DNA of 64,000 bases from Thioalkalivibrio sp. ALJT (GCF_000381825.1 NZ_KB907125.1:1-64000); one strand, 5' to 3'. Counted from the first letter of the stretch, positions 1 through 7,800 are shown. A program made the numbers and translations. The notes: a model not told the origin generated them from the letters alone.

Positions 1-976
1 TCGCCTGGTCATATACACGTTTTCGAAATAAATCGGGGCGTTCATGGTGCCAGGCCTTGAGGGTTTCCACCGGTGTCCGGTGCCCAAGCGCCTTCTGCCC
101 GATGTGATGGTTGTACAGCCGCTGGTAGTGTCGCAGGGCGTCGTGCAGGTGCTGACCGGAATCGAAGTGATGCGTCCGCAGCAGGTCGGCGATGCGCCCG
201 TTGAAGCGCTCGACCATACCGTTGGTCTGGGGCCGCTTGGGCCGGATCAGGCGATGCTCGATCCCGTGCTCGGCGCACAGCCGGTCGAACGGGTGACGCC
301 CGGTCGGCTCACGCTCCCCGGTCGCGGCCAATCGATCCGTGAACTCCTTGCCGTTGTCGGTGACAAGGTGGGTGATATGGAATGGCGCTTTCTCGAGAAG
401 CTTCTTCAGAAAGCCGCGCGCGGCTTCGGCGCTCTTGGCCCGTCGCACCTCCAGGTAGACCCAGCGGCTGGCACGGTCGATGGCCACGAACAGGTAGCCC
501 CGCGAGGCCTGATCCGCCATCTGCGGCAGGTACTTCACGTCTACATGCACAAAGCCCGGCACGTAGTCCTTGAACGGCTTGTGGGCCGGCTCCTCGGGCT
601 CTCCTTCCCGTTCCCGCTGCAGGGCCCGAAGGTCGCCCACGCCGTGCCGGCGCAGGCAACGCGCCAGCGCCGCCCGGCTCAACTCCGGGTTCACGAACTC
701 GCGCGCCACAATCAGCAGGTCATCCAGCGACAGCAGGGCCACTTCTCGGACCTGGACCACGATCGCTTCCTGCTCCGGCGTCAGGGTCGTGTGCAGCCGC
801 TTCGGGCAATGCGAACGATCCTCGACCTCTCGTCGGTAGCGCCACTTGCGCACGGTCATCCGGGTGATGCCGTAGCGCCGGGCCAGCTCAGGATCGCTCA
901 CGCTCGGCGGCGCTTCCTGCAGCTCTCGCCGGATCTGGGGTGTGGTGCGCGCGTTCGAATGGATCGTACTCGCCAT
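1..976 (-). mobile_element. IS481-family transposase, 3' end outside the window
   Basis: This is a DDE integrase-type transposase that would cut and rejoin the ends of its insertion sequence. Reading starts at the ATG at 976 (protein begins MASTIHSNARTTPQIRREL) and stays open to base 1, so the gene is cut by the window edge and not visibly broken. The N-terminus has a helix-turn-helix (ARRYGITRMTVRKW). The catalytic core shows the first Asp in FVHVDVKYLP, the second in VTDNGKEF and the Glu in QTNGMVERFNGR, which is the IS481/IS3-like D,D,E pattern. The last visible residues (FRKRVYDQA) resemble the usual C-terminus, so only a few codons are probably missing. The left end of the element should lie near 990-1020, but I could not fix the terminal inverted repeat. 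It borders the restriction-modification operon. Confidence 0.85.
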
Positions 977-1130
977 GCTATCCGTCCTGCGTGGGGCTGT
1001 CGTACACGATACTCAGCCACTCCTGGGCACGAAACAGGGGTGCCTTCTCGTGCGGTATAGAATCATCCGTTACCCAACAAATATATCTACTTCTACATTA
1101 TTAACATGATTGCAAGAAAGTTAATACAGA

Positions 1131-1149
1131 AAAAGGTGAGTTAACTTTG
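1131..1149 (+). promoter_or_regulatory. Ribosome binding site and TTG start of the RM operon
   Basis: AGGTGAG (1134-1140) lies six bases before the TTG at 1147-1149 and decides the start of the nuclease-methyltransferase gene. The preceding 70 bases are clearly AT-rich compared with the flanking DNA and probably hold the operon promoter, but I cannot pick confident -35 and -10 boxes. Confidence 0.55.
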
Positions 1150-3177
1150 AAGAATATCGCAAACAAAGAATTTAGCGAGTTCGTTCTTTTTTCCGAAGAC
1201 GAGAACCAAGCCCTAGACCAGCGGAGTTTTGAACGAGAAGTTCGAGGAAAACCTGCTGTCTTCGTCACTTGCCTTGCTCGCAATAAAGACGTCCAGCTCA
1301 AGCCTGAGGAGCGCACTCGGCAACTATGGCTGGCGCGGCTGATTGACCAATATGGCTATCCCTCGTCCAGAATTCAGGTTGAATACCCGATTACCTTCGG
1401 GCGCGACAGTTCCAAGCGCGCCGATATCGTGGTCTTCGACCCTGACCGTCCTACAGTTCCTTACATCATAATCGAAGTAAAGGCGGCCAAACTGCGCGAT
1501 GGCAAGGAACAACTTCGCTCCTATGCGCACGCGACAGGCGCACCGCTGGCGATGTGGAGCAACGGGATTATTGCCGAAGTCTGGCACCGCAAGAACCCCA
1601 ACTACTTCGTCCCTATTCATTACCTGCCACGGGCTGCGCAGACGATTGAAGATATCGTCGATCAACCGTGGACCATTCAGACCCTCATCGACAAAGAGAA
1701 CGAGCGGGAGCGCGAAGGATCAAAAGCACTGTCGCTGCGCGAGTTAATCGTGGACATGGAGAACGAAGTGCTGGCCAACGCTGGCGTCGATGTCTTCGAA
1801 GAAGTGTTCAAGCTGATCTTTACGAAACTCTATGACGAGATGGCCACGCACCGGGGCCAGCACCCGTACCTGCGCTTCCGTAACACCAACACCGCCGCAC
1901 AACTCAAGCGCGCCATGCAAGACCTGTTCGACGAAGCCAAGCGCAAATGGCCCGGCGTCTTCCTCGAAGATGAACGCATCCGCTTGTCGCCCGATCACCT
2001 GCAAGTCTGCGTCGGGTCGCTTGAAGAGTGGAAGCTGTTCAACTCCAATCTCGACGTGATAGACGACGCCTTTGAATACCTCGTGAACAAGTCGTCGAAG
2101 GGCGAGAAGGGGCAGTACTTTACGCCGCGCTGGGTCATCGACATGTGCGTGAAGATGCTCAATCCGCAGGAGCATGAAACCGTTATCGACACGGCGTGCG
2201 GTTCGGCAGGCTTCACAGTGCATACCATGTTCCACGTCTGGCGTCAGATTATGGAGGACTTGGGGCTAGCGGAAAGCCACCTGTTCACGATGGACCAGAA
2301 GCCGCCGCGCTGCGAAGACTACGTGCGCGACAAGGTGTTCGCTATCGACTTCGATGAAAAGTCAGTGCGCGTGTCGCGTTGCCTCAACCTCATTGCGGGC
2401 GATGGCGAAACCAACGTGCTGCACCTCAACACGCTGGATTGGACCAAGTGGGACGAGACAGTAAAGGAGGACGAGTGGTCTGACACTTACGGCGACGGGT
2501 GGCGACGGTTGCGCAAGCAAAGGGCCAACCCGCGTCAGGCCAACTACCGGTCCTTCAGCTATGACGTGTTGATGGCGAACCCGCCCTTCGCGGGCGACAT
2601 CAAGCAGTCCGACATGCTGTCGCCCTATGACCTGGCCCACAAGAAGAACGGCAAGTTGGAACGCGCAGTGGGGCGAGACTTGCTGTTCATCGAACGCAAT
2701 CTGGACTTCCTGAAACCCGGTGGGCGCATTGCCGTGGTGCTGCCGCAGGGCCGGTTCAACAACTCGTCCGACCAGCGTGTGCGCGAGTTCATCATGGAGC
2801 GCTGCCGCATCCTTGCCGTGGTCGGTCTACACCCCAACACCTTCAAACCCCACACGGGGACTAAGACCAGCGTGCTGTTCGTGCAGAAGTGGAATGATGA
2901 TCCCGCAGCCGGGCCGCTTTGTCCGAAGGTGGACGACTACAACATCTTCTTCGCCACGCAGCAGGTGGAAAGCGTGAACAACTCGGGCGAAAAGGTCTAT
3001 GTGCGCCGGGATGACGGAACCCTTATGCGTGACACTCACGGGCACTTCATCGTGGCCCATGATCTCTACAATCACGAAGGGCTGACGCAGGACGGGATAG
3101 CTGAAGCCTTCCAAGAGTTCGCGGCACAGGAGCAGTTCAGTTTTTTTCGTCAAGCCCCTTCGACAGTGAGCGCTTAA
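1147..3177 (+). CDS. Restriction-modification nuclease-N6-adenine methyltransferase fusion (type IIG/BcgI-like)
   Basis: This single chain appears to combine DNA cleavage with adenine-N6 methylation. The N-terminal third looks like the HsdR N-terminal nuclease fold with a PD-(D/E)XK-type site: D93 in RADIVVF, then E110 and K112 in IIIEVKAA. A helical region leads to the type I-style methyltransferase domain, with S-adenosylmethionine motif I DTACGSAGF near residue 348 and catalytic motif IV NPPF near residue 478. No DEAD/helicase translocase is present, so this is not a classical HsdR; the layout resembles type IIG enzymes or the A subunit of BcgI. The start is TTG with a good ribosome binding site. 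The C-terminus ends just after a T7 run, and the specificity gene follows in the -1 frame, so the two could be one polypeptide after a frameshift. Confidence 0.85.
   Translation: MKNIANKEFSEFVLFSEDENQALDQRSFEREVRGKPAVFVTCLARNKDVQLKPEERTRQLWLARLIDQYGYPSSRIQVEYPITFGRDSSKRADIVVFDPDRPTVPYIIIEVKAAKLRDGKEQLRSYAHATGAPLAMWSNGIIAEVWHRKNPNYFVPIHYLPRAAQTIEDIVDQPWTIQTLIDKENEREREGSKALSLRELIVDMENEVLANAGVDVFEEVFKLIFTKLYDEMATHRGQHPYLRFRNTNTAAQLKRAMQDLFDEAKRKWPGVFLEDERIRLSPDHLQVCVGSLEEWKLFNSNLDVIDDAFEYLVNKSSKGEKGQYFTPRWVIDMCVKMLNPQEHETVIDTACGSAGFTVHTMFHVWRQIMEDLGLAESHLFTMDQKPPRCEDYVRDKVFAIDFDEKSVRVSRCLNLIAGDGETNVLHLNTLDWTKWDETVKEDEWSDTYGDGWRRLRKQRANPRQANYRSFSYDVLMANPPFAGDIKQSDMLSPYDLAHKKNGKLERAVGRDLLFIERNLDFLKPGGRIAVVLPQGRFNNSSDQRVREFIMERCRILAVVGLHPNTFKPHTGTKTSVLFVQKWNDDPAAGPLCPKVDDYNIFFATQQVESVNNSGEKVYVRRDDGTLMRDTHGHFIVAHDLYNHEGLTQDGIAEAFQEFAAQEQFSFFRQAPSTVSA
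3141..3147 (+). other. T7 run at the methyltransferase/specificity gene junction (possible frameshift site)
   Basis: Seven consecutive T occur ten codons before the stop of the nuclease-methyltransferase gene. Adding one base here, or a -1 ribosomal slip, would join the two reading frames with no stop, giving SFFSSSPFDSERLSALLEGLEAS across the joint. The specificity frame is open through this region but has no ATG or GTG start there; its first usable start is the TTG at 3186. This could be programmed frameshifting, phase variation, a real mutation or a sequencing error. Confidence 0.5.
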
Positions 3178-3185
3178 GCGCACTG

Positions 3186-4607
3186 TTGGAGGGGCTTGAA
3201 GCCTCTATAGCAAGAGCATCGCAACTGGAACGAACGTCGCGCATAGACGCGGAATACTTCCAAAAGCGTTTTTTGCGGTCTGCGAATTTGATAGCCAAGT
3301 GGCAACGCGAGAGCGTGCAAACACTGGCTCGCGTTTCAGACGGAAATCACTTCACCATAAGTGATGCCTTCGTCGATGACGGCATTCCTTATTATCGTGG
3401 GCAAGACGTTACGGATCGCTTCTTCGCGGAAACGGCATCGCCTATTTGCATCACGCAGGAGGCATATGACCGCAAATACATGCGACGGTCATATCTTGAA
3501 CGTGGCGACGTGCTGCTTTCGATTATCGGAACCATCGGAGAGTTAAGCCTTGTTGCCTCAGACGATCCGGCAACATGCTCGTGCAAACTCGCCATTTTGA
3601 GGCCGCGCAAGATTGCACCTGAGTTCTTGGCCGTTTTCTTGCGCTCTGAGCATGGCCAAAACCAGATCGAGCGGCTTACGCGTGGCGCAGTGCAAAAGGG
3701 TCTGATCCTCGAAGACATGGAGCAACTATGGGTTCCTGATGTTTCAGAGGGCTTCGAGAAGCGTATCGCGAAAGTTGTCCAGTGTGCGCGCAATGCACAG
3801 GAAGCGTCCGGGGGCAAGATCAGTGAAGCTGAAGAAACGCTGCTTGAGGCGCTGGGGTTGGCAGACTGGTCGCCGCCGGAACCGCTCAGCTACTCCGCCC
3901 GCGCCAGCGACGCCTTCGCCGCCGGGCGCTTGGATGCAGAGCATTTTCGTCCGAAGTACGCGAGAGCAATGGCGCACATTGCTGAAGCGGGGGTGACTAT
4001 AACGCCGCTGCACGATCTGATTGAGCCATTGCGAAACGGCGTCGACTTGCGTGAGTTCACCGAAACTGGAACCCCATACATCCGCGTTGGTGACATTAAA
4101 GGTGGACGGATTGAGGTCGAAACCGCGAAGCGGGTTTCAGACAGCCCTGCCTCAGTCAAAAAGAGCATTCACTTGAAACCGGGCGACATACTGTTCACGC
4201 GGAAAGGCTCATTTGGCAACGCGGCTGTGGTCAGTAGCGAGCAGACAGACGCGATATTGAGTACTGAGATCATGCTTCTGCGACTGAACGCGCGCGGGCA
4301 AAGCGAGATCGTCCCAGATTACCTCGCAGCGTTCTTCAACAGTCAGTTGGGCAAATTACAAGCAGAACAATGGGCGCATGGAGTGGCGTTTTACAGTGTC
4401 ACACAAGACGACTTGTACAAGTTCCAAATCCCTCTACCGGACAAAGCCATACAACAGTCGATATCCGCTCAACTCGATGAGGCAGATAGGCTTAGGTATA
4501 GATCACGCGAAACTCTCGAAGCCGCCAAGCGTGCGGTCGAGATCACCATCGAAGACGGCGAAGACGCCGCGATGGCCTTACTTGATGAAGCAGAGGGGGC
4601 AGATTGA
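3186..4607 (+). CDS. Restriction-modification specificity (S-like) protein with two target recognition domains
   Basis: This protein should choose the DNA sequence cut and methylated by its partner. It contains two related half-repeats, each a target recognition domain followed by a helical spacer. GDVLLSIIGTIGELSLV in the first half matches GDILFTRKGSFGNAAVV in the second, and both are followed by a PEFL/PDYL helix and a conserved hydrophobic strand. Two such domains imply a split recognition site. The annotated start is a TTG at 3186 with no convincing ribosome binding site. The frame is open further upstream through FDSERLSALLEGLEAS, which from memory resembles the start of homologous S regions, so the real N-terminus may be supplied by fusion to the upstream gene. 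The stop TGA overlaps the ATG of the next gene by one base (TGATG). Confidence 0.8.
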   Translation: MEGLEASIARASQLERTSRIDAEYFQKRFLRSANLIAKWQRESVQTLARVSDGNHFTISDAFVDDGIPYYRGQDVTDRFFAETASPICITQEAYDRKYMRRSYLERGDVLLSIIGTIGELSLVASDDPATCSCKLAILRPRKIAPEFLAVFLRSEHGQNQIERLTRGAVQKGLILEDMEQLWVPDVSEGFEKRIAKVVQCARNAQEASGGKISEAEETLLEALGLADWSPPEPLSYSARASDAFAAGRLDAEHFRPKYARAMAHIAEAGVTITPLHDLIEPLRNGVDLREFTETGTPYIRVGDIKGGRIEVETAKRVSDSPASVKKSIHLKPGDILFTRKGSFGNAAVVSSEQTDAILSTEIMLLRLNARGQSEIVPDYLAAFFNSQLGKLQAEQWAHGVAFYSVTQDDLYKFQIPLPDKAIQQSISAQLDEADRLRYRSRETLEAAKRAVEITIEDGEDAAMALLDEAEGAD

Positions 4608-5401
4608 TGGCGCTTCCGCCGCACGCTAGGGATTGGCTTGAACGGGCAGAGATCGACTATATCGGCCCGTTCGTAAAAGCATGGGCCGCCTTCAATGCTT
4701 GGTATAGGGATGCCAGTGGGCAGGCGAGAGAGCGGGACATGCTCAACTTCGCTATCCGCAACAACAACAGCCGGTTGCGCCGCCGCGTCCTGCCATTGCT
4801 GCAACATGACAACGAAACCGCAGAAGCGGAGCGGCTCAAACAGGCAATCTGCGATTTGCAGCTTCAGCTGGACGGCATTCAGTGGGAGGTAACGCCCAAA
4901 GGCAATGTCGAGAGAGTATCGCTGCGGGAAGTGTGCATCGCACCCAGGTATCTTCAGAACGAACAAATTGACCGCAACGGGCAACGCTTCACCGCCCGGA
5001 AAATCCAAGGTGGGCAGATTGAAGTTAAGGTTGTCTCCCTCACAACTGGGAACGTGAAGTTTGAATACGTGCAGGAGCGGTATGACCCGGCGACCGTCTA
5101 TGCCCAACCAGAGTTCACAACCGATTTGTCCGCAGCACAGCAACTCAGGCTGCGAGAGTTCTATGACGGATGCAATCCGCGTCCGATGGTGGACCTTGTG
5201 CAAGGTGGCGGCCCACATTTGCAGGTATCGACCATGCACTTCCAATGCACCAACGAGGACTTGTTGGCTGGCCTTGTCGAAACGCTCTACGCGATGCGCA
5301 ATGCCTTGTTGCATGGCGAAGTGGACCCGGACGAGCAAGTGCTTGCCTGCTTCGAACCGGCATATCGAATAGTTATTTCTTTCCTGGAATCAATAAGGTG
5401 A
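4607..5401 (+). CDS. HEPN-like protein coupled to the RM operon
   Basis: This is a 264-residue protein that I do not recognise as a named family. Near the C-terminus, YAMRNALLHGE contains R231-x4-H236, the signature of HEPN domains, many of which are RNases or toxins in defence and toxin-antitoxin systems. The predicted helices around it (LAGLVETLYAMRNALLHG and the final amphipathic helix) suit a HEPN bundle. The N-terminus (WLERAEIDYIGPFVKAWAAFNAWY) also resembles the first helix of Abi/HEPN-like proteins. The ATG at 4607 shares a base with the stop of the specificity gene, so translation is probably coupled; a TTG three bases earlier is less likely. The operon position suggests an accessory defence role or a second layer that acts if restriction fails. 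Enzymatic activity is an inference. Confidence 0.6.
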   Translation: MALPPHARDWLERAEIDYIGPFVKAWAAFNAWYRDASGQARERDMLNFAIRNNNSRLRRRVLPLLQHDNETAEAERLKQAICDLQLQLDGIQWEVTPKGNVERVSLREVCIAPRYLQNEQIDRNGQRFTARKIQGGQIEVKVVSLTTGNVKFEYVQERYDPATVYAQPEFTTDLSAAQQLRLREFYDGCNPRPMVDLVQGGGPHLQVSTMHFQCTNEDLLAGLVETLYAMRNALLHGEVDPDEQVLACFEPAYRIVISFLESIR

Positions 5402-5458
5402 ATGATAAGAAAAAGAGCTTCATGCTGATATCGGCGGGAATAGCGCAACCAGCCTGAA

Positions 5459-5530
5459 ATTTAACAAGTGGGTGAAGCTGACCGATACTACGCTGCGCTC
5501 CGTCCCGGCAGCTTACCCAAGGCGTTATGC
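5459..5530 (+). other. Integron-type attC recombination site
   Basis: The site begins ATTTAAC (5459-5465), matching the inverse core RYYYAAC, and ends GTTATGC (5524-5530), a common variant of the core GTTRRRY. Between them, GGGTGAAGCTG (5470-5480) pairs with CAGCTTACCC (5509-5518) leaving one extra G unpaired, like the extrahelical base that integron integrases read on the folded bottom strand. Total length 72 bases is within the attC range. It sits 57 bases after the HEPN gene, in the usual gene-then-attC order. No integron integrase is visible. Confidence 0.7.
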
Positions 5531-5550
5531 GGCAATTGGGGAGTCACACG

Positions 5551-5652
5551 ATGTCAATAGATTCAATCGTTACTGTTCTTGAGCAATATGGAACCTGCGA
5601 CAGCAGTGGGTCAGACCTTGCCTTTTGCCTCCCTGCCACGGCAGTGACCTAA
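5551..5652 (+). CDS. Small ORF immediately after the attC site, probably truncated cassette gene
   Basis: A 33-codon ORF starts at an ATG with a strong ribosome binding site, GGGGAG at 5538-5543, seven bases upstream, and begins 20 bases after the attC core, exactly where a cassette gene would. The peptide starts MSIDSIVTVLEQYGTCDSS and resembles nothing I know. From codon 20 on it runs into the hairpin repeat at 5608-5668, so the original gene has probably been cut off by that repeat. Confidence 0.4.
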   Translation: MSIDSIVTVLEQYGTCDSSGSDLAFCLPATAVT

Positions 5653-5668
5653 GGCAAGGCCTGACCCC
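5608..5668. repeat. Hairpin (REP-like) element inside the cassette
   Basis: GGGTCAGACCTTGCCTT (5608-5624) pairs with AAGGCAAGGCCTGACCC (5651-5667) with one mismatch, and an inner CTGCC/GGCAG pair strengthens the fold. The same GGTCAGACC/GGTCTGACC theme recurs at 7480-7545 and 8435-8450. It looks like a member of a short palindromic repeat family of the REP type. Confidence 0.6.
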
Positions 5669-5679
5669 TTAGGTGCTCT

Positions 5680-5686
5680 GTTAGGC
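5680..5686 (+). other. Orphan integron core site (GTTAGGC)
   Basis: GTTAGGC matches the attC core consensus exactly and lies directly before the next gene, as a cassette boundary would. The matching RYYYAAC half is not found 60-140 bases upstream; that stretch is occupied by the hairpin repeat. It may be the surviving 3' end of a second, damaged attC, but seven bases can occur by chance. Confidence 0.35.
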
Positions 5687-5709
5687 GCCGAAAATCATGG
5701 GGGGGCAGC

Positions 5710-6834
5710 ATGGTAACTGAGAATAAGCGATACAACAGACTGGAAACGTCCAGTGACCACATCTACCTGAATTACTATGGTGGCAACGGGGTGGGAAACC
5801 ATGAGGTTTTTGGCTACATCAAGTGTAAGCTTGCCCATACAGAAAATGCTTCGGTGATTATCCCCGATCAGATCTTTTTTAACTGGGATGGCGAGCTTAG
5901 GTGGATTCAGCCTTTCAACTTCCTGCCGTGCGTCCTCGTAAAGGACGACGATTTCATTGTTTGTGAGTTGTATTTCGATATCTCATGCGGTTTTGTGGTT
6001 CGAGCACGTTTCTTCGATAACGGATTCGTTAGAACTTTTCAAGACGGCTCACAGTTGTATAAGTGTAAGTTCTATGTTCCTGATAAGTTCGGTGATCACG
6101 CCATCGGCGTTGCGAAACAAGGAGATGATTGTTCTATAGCTGTCCAGCTGTTTCATCACACTAAGCCAGAGACGGTTGATTTGATAAACCGGTCGGGGGC
6201 ACTTATAGGGTCACGATGGAATATTCAGGGCAATAAAGAGTTAAAAGATTCCGATCATGTCTATTTCACGCCTTTGCATGAGCTGAAGGTAAACAACGAC
6301 CTAGAAAAAATTGCGATGTCTAGCGAGGCAAGGATTACCCTGGTAAGAGACGGCTTTGAGCCTCCCGGGTTATTATTTCCTGGTTGGGAAGAGGCCTATA
6401 AAACAGACATTCTGATCATGGAAGTCTACAGGGAGGACGTCTCATGCCGGAGTGCCACGATGGATTTTTGGATTCCTGTTGAACTTATTTCCCCGCATCA
6501 TGTAATTAAGCACTCCCCGCCGAACAGCATGGTCTACTACGAAATTTCGGCGCCGTTCATTCATCGCGTACGAATTTGCAAGGGCTCCCGATTGGGATTT
6601 TCTGGCTCTGAAATAACAGATTCGGAGGCGGTTCGCTTTCATGACAAGGTGATTATAGGTGATGGAAGAACTCTTGAAGGACTGTTAGCCCCTTTTGATG
6701 AAGAGAACACAAGTCAAACATTTGAAATTCAAAAGACCGATCCCCAAAAGACAATCCTGGAGTTCTGGTTCGACCATGCGAATCAAGATCTGTACGGGAA
6801 AGGCAATTGTCATGTTATCCAGCCCCAGAGTTAG
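5710..6834 (+). CDS. Orphan protein of unknown function, cassette-like context
   Basis: This 374-residue protein is not recognised. It is rich in aromatic residues and alternating hydrophobic stretches, with repeated short beta-type segments such as VIIPDQIFFNWDGELRW and DFIVCELYFDISCGFVV, so a mostly beta fold is likely. No signal peptide, membrane segment or catalytic motif is evident. The ATG is preceded by a run of G (5699-5705) that can serve as ribosome binding site. Codon use is visibly AT-richer than the housekeeping genes of the window, a sign of horizontal transfer. The gene follows an attC site and an orphan GTTAGGC core, and no attC is seen after its stop, so it may be a cassette gene stranded by loss of its own site. 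Confidence 0.6.
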   Translation: MVTENKRYNRLETSSDHIYLNYYGGNGVGNHEVFGYIKCKLAHTENASVIIPDQIFFNWDGELRWIQPFNFLPCVLVKDDDFIVCELYFDISCGFVVRARFFDNGFVRTFQDGSQLYKCKFYVPDKFGDHAIGVAKQGDDCSIAVQLFHHTKPETVDLINRSGALIGSRWNIQGNKELKDSDHVYFTPLHELKVNNDLEKIAMSSEARITLVRDGFEPPGLLFPGWEEAYKTDILIMEVYREDVSCRSATMDFWIPVELISPHHVIKHSPPNSMVYYEISAPFIHRVRICKGSRLGFSGSEITDSEAVRFHDKVIIGDGRTLEGLLAPFDEENTSQTFEIQKTDPQKTILEFWFDHANQDLYGKGNCHVIQPQS

Positions 6835-6865
6835 TAAGCGTCATGGGGTCTACCTTGTCAAAATG

Positions 6866-6973
6866 GCGTCGGACCTCGATAGGTCGCTGAATCTAAAGGG
6901 CTACCGCGCCCTCTCTTACCGCTCGACAGGCGCTTCAACGGCCATTTTTGGGTCGAAAAGCCCAAGCGAAGTG
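6866..6973 (+). repeat. Dispersed repeat A, copy 1
   Basis: A roughly 108-base unit starts GTCGGACCTCGATAGG and ends GGGTCGAAAAGCCCAAGCGAAGTG. The last 24 bases (6950-6973) are identical to 7435-7458, and the rest is a diverged match to copy 2. Partial copies start at 7176 and 9724. Confidence 0.65.
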
Positions 6974-6974
6974 G

Positions 6975-7117
6975 ACACCGATGGCCGTTCGCCGGAAAGC
7001 TGGCTGGCCATGCAGCGCCGGCACGACCTCTGGTGTGCACGAAAGCGCGTCAAGCTGGACAGCGTGCGCCCGGTGCGGTTCGATCGGCCTGGCGACGGCG
7101 GGCAACCCGTCGCTTAA
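6975..7117 (+). pseudogene. Remnant of a HigA-type antitoxin (C-terminal end)
   Basis: The reading frame DGRSPESWLAMQRRHDLW, then CARKRVKL and VRPVRF up to the TAA at 7115-7117, closely follows the conserved C-terminal helix of XRE-family HigA antitoxins (SPE.WL.MQ..YDLW.AR). The helix-turn-helix part is missing because repeat A lies directly upstream, and no HigB toxin gene is seen. It is best read as a fossil of a higBA module cut at the repeat. The family assignment comes from a short motif, so it is moderately sure. Confidence 0.5.
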
Positions 7118-7175
7118 CACCGCAGGAAGTACGCCAGGGAAGTGGCGCCCACCTTTCTCCTGACCTGACATTACG

Positions 7176-7240
7176 GGGTCGGACCTCGGTAGGCGACTGA
7201 AACACCAGACGTTAATGCGCTCTCCTTGCCCATATTGAGC
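7176..7240 (+). repeat. Dispersed repeat A, partial copy
   Basis: The segment starts GGGGTCGGACCTCGGTAGG and matches the start of copies at 6866 and 7350, then diverges. The following 110 bases, to 7349, hold no gene that I can recognise. Confidence 0.45.
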
Positions 7241-7349
7241 CTTAGACGTGCAGTTTCATGGGCGAGAATGGCCGACTAACGGGCAAGCTAAGAGGACACG
7301 CATCTTCCTTCACAATTTCGACGGCTACCGTGGGCTGTGAGCTACATCA

Positions 7350-7458
7350 TGGGGTCGGACCGCGATAAGGCGCTAAATCTAAAAGCCTAATTTCCTCTCT
7401 TGGCGCTCCACAAGCGCTTAGACGGCCAATTTTCGGGTCGAAAAGCCCAAGCGAAGTG
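7350..7458 (+). repeat. Dispersed repeat A, copy 2
   Basis: A diverged copy of the unit at 6866-6973, starting GGGGTCGGACCGCGATAAGG. Its final 24 bases (7435-7458) are identical to copy 1. It runs directly into repeat B at 7454. Confidence 0.65.
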
Positions 7459-7545
7459 CGCACCATGGGGTCTACCTTTGGATTTCAGACCTTGGCTTTT
7501 GCCCCTGTGGTGGTACGGAGGGCAAAGGGCAAGGTCTGACGCCTT
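7454..7545 (+). repeat. Dispersed palindromic repeat B, copy 1
   Basis: The copy starts with 24 bases (7454-7477, ending CACCATGGGGTCTACCT) identical to 8374-8397. It then carries GATTTCAGACCTTGG, the reverse complement of which reappears as CAAGGTCTGAAATC at 8436-8449. The second arm here is GGGCAAAGGGCAAGGTCTGACGCC. It is a foldback repeat related to the hairpin at 5608. Confidence 0.6.
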
Positions 7546-7547
7546 CG

Positions 7548-7708
7548 GCGCAACCTACCCACAGCCGCAGCGTCTCCGGCGTGCAGCCGATCTTCGGCGC
7601 AATGGACTACATCTCCGCATGCTGCGACGAATACTCCTCCCGGTGTTCCCACACCAGCCGCACCGCCCGTTCCCGGACCTCCGGGCTATACCGTGTCATC
7701 TCACTCAT
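7548..7708 (-). pseudogene. Remnant of an IS3-type transposase OrfA
   Basis: Reading from the ATG at 7708 gives MSEMTRYSPEVRERAVRLVW, then EHREEYSSQHAEM, an in-frame TAG, and SIAPKIGCTPETLRLWVG. This is the typical N-terminal helix-turn-helix of IS3-family OrfA. The TAG at 7607-7609 and the loss of everything after the helix-turn-helix show that it is dead. No OrfB is present. It sits between repeat B and the HsdR fragment, so it may mark an old insertion that broke that gene. Confidence 0.7.
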
Positions 7709-7762
7709 CGCTCTATCCTCCCCAGGATCAGAGCCTCCGGAAAAGTCGGTACGGTTCAGAAG

Positions 7763-7800
7763 GCAACGGTTTCCATTTTGGAAACAGTTCGAACCGTTGC
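7763..7800. repeat. Short nested inverted repeat
   Basis: GCAACGGTT (7763-7771) and AACCGTTGC (7792-7800) are perfect inverted repeats, with a second pair GTTTCC/GGAAAC nested inside. It lies between the OrfA remnant and the HsdR fragment. It could be an insertion-sequence end or an old operator; there is no T-run for a terminator. Confidence 0.45.

Noticed and set aside
44-1060. Plus-strand ORF of 338 codons opposite the transposase
   Set aside because: It is the mirror image of the IS481 transposase frame; the minus strand carries clear DDE motifs and the plus-strand product resembles nothing.
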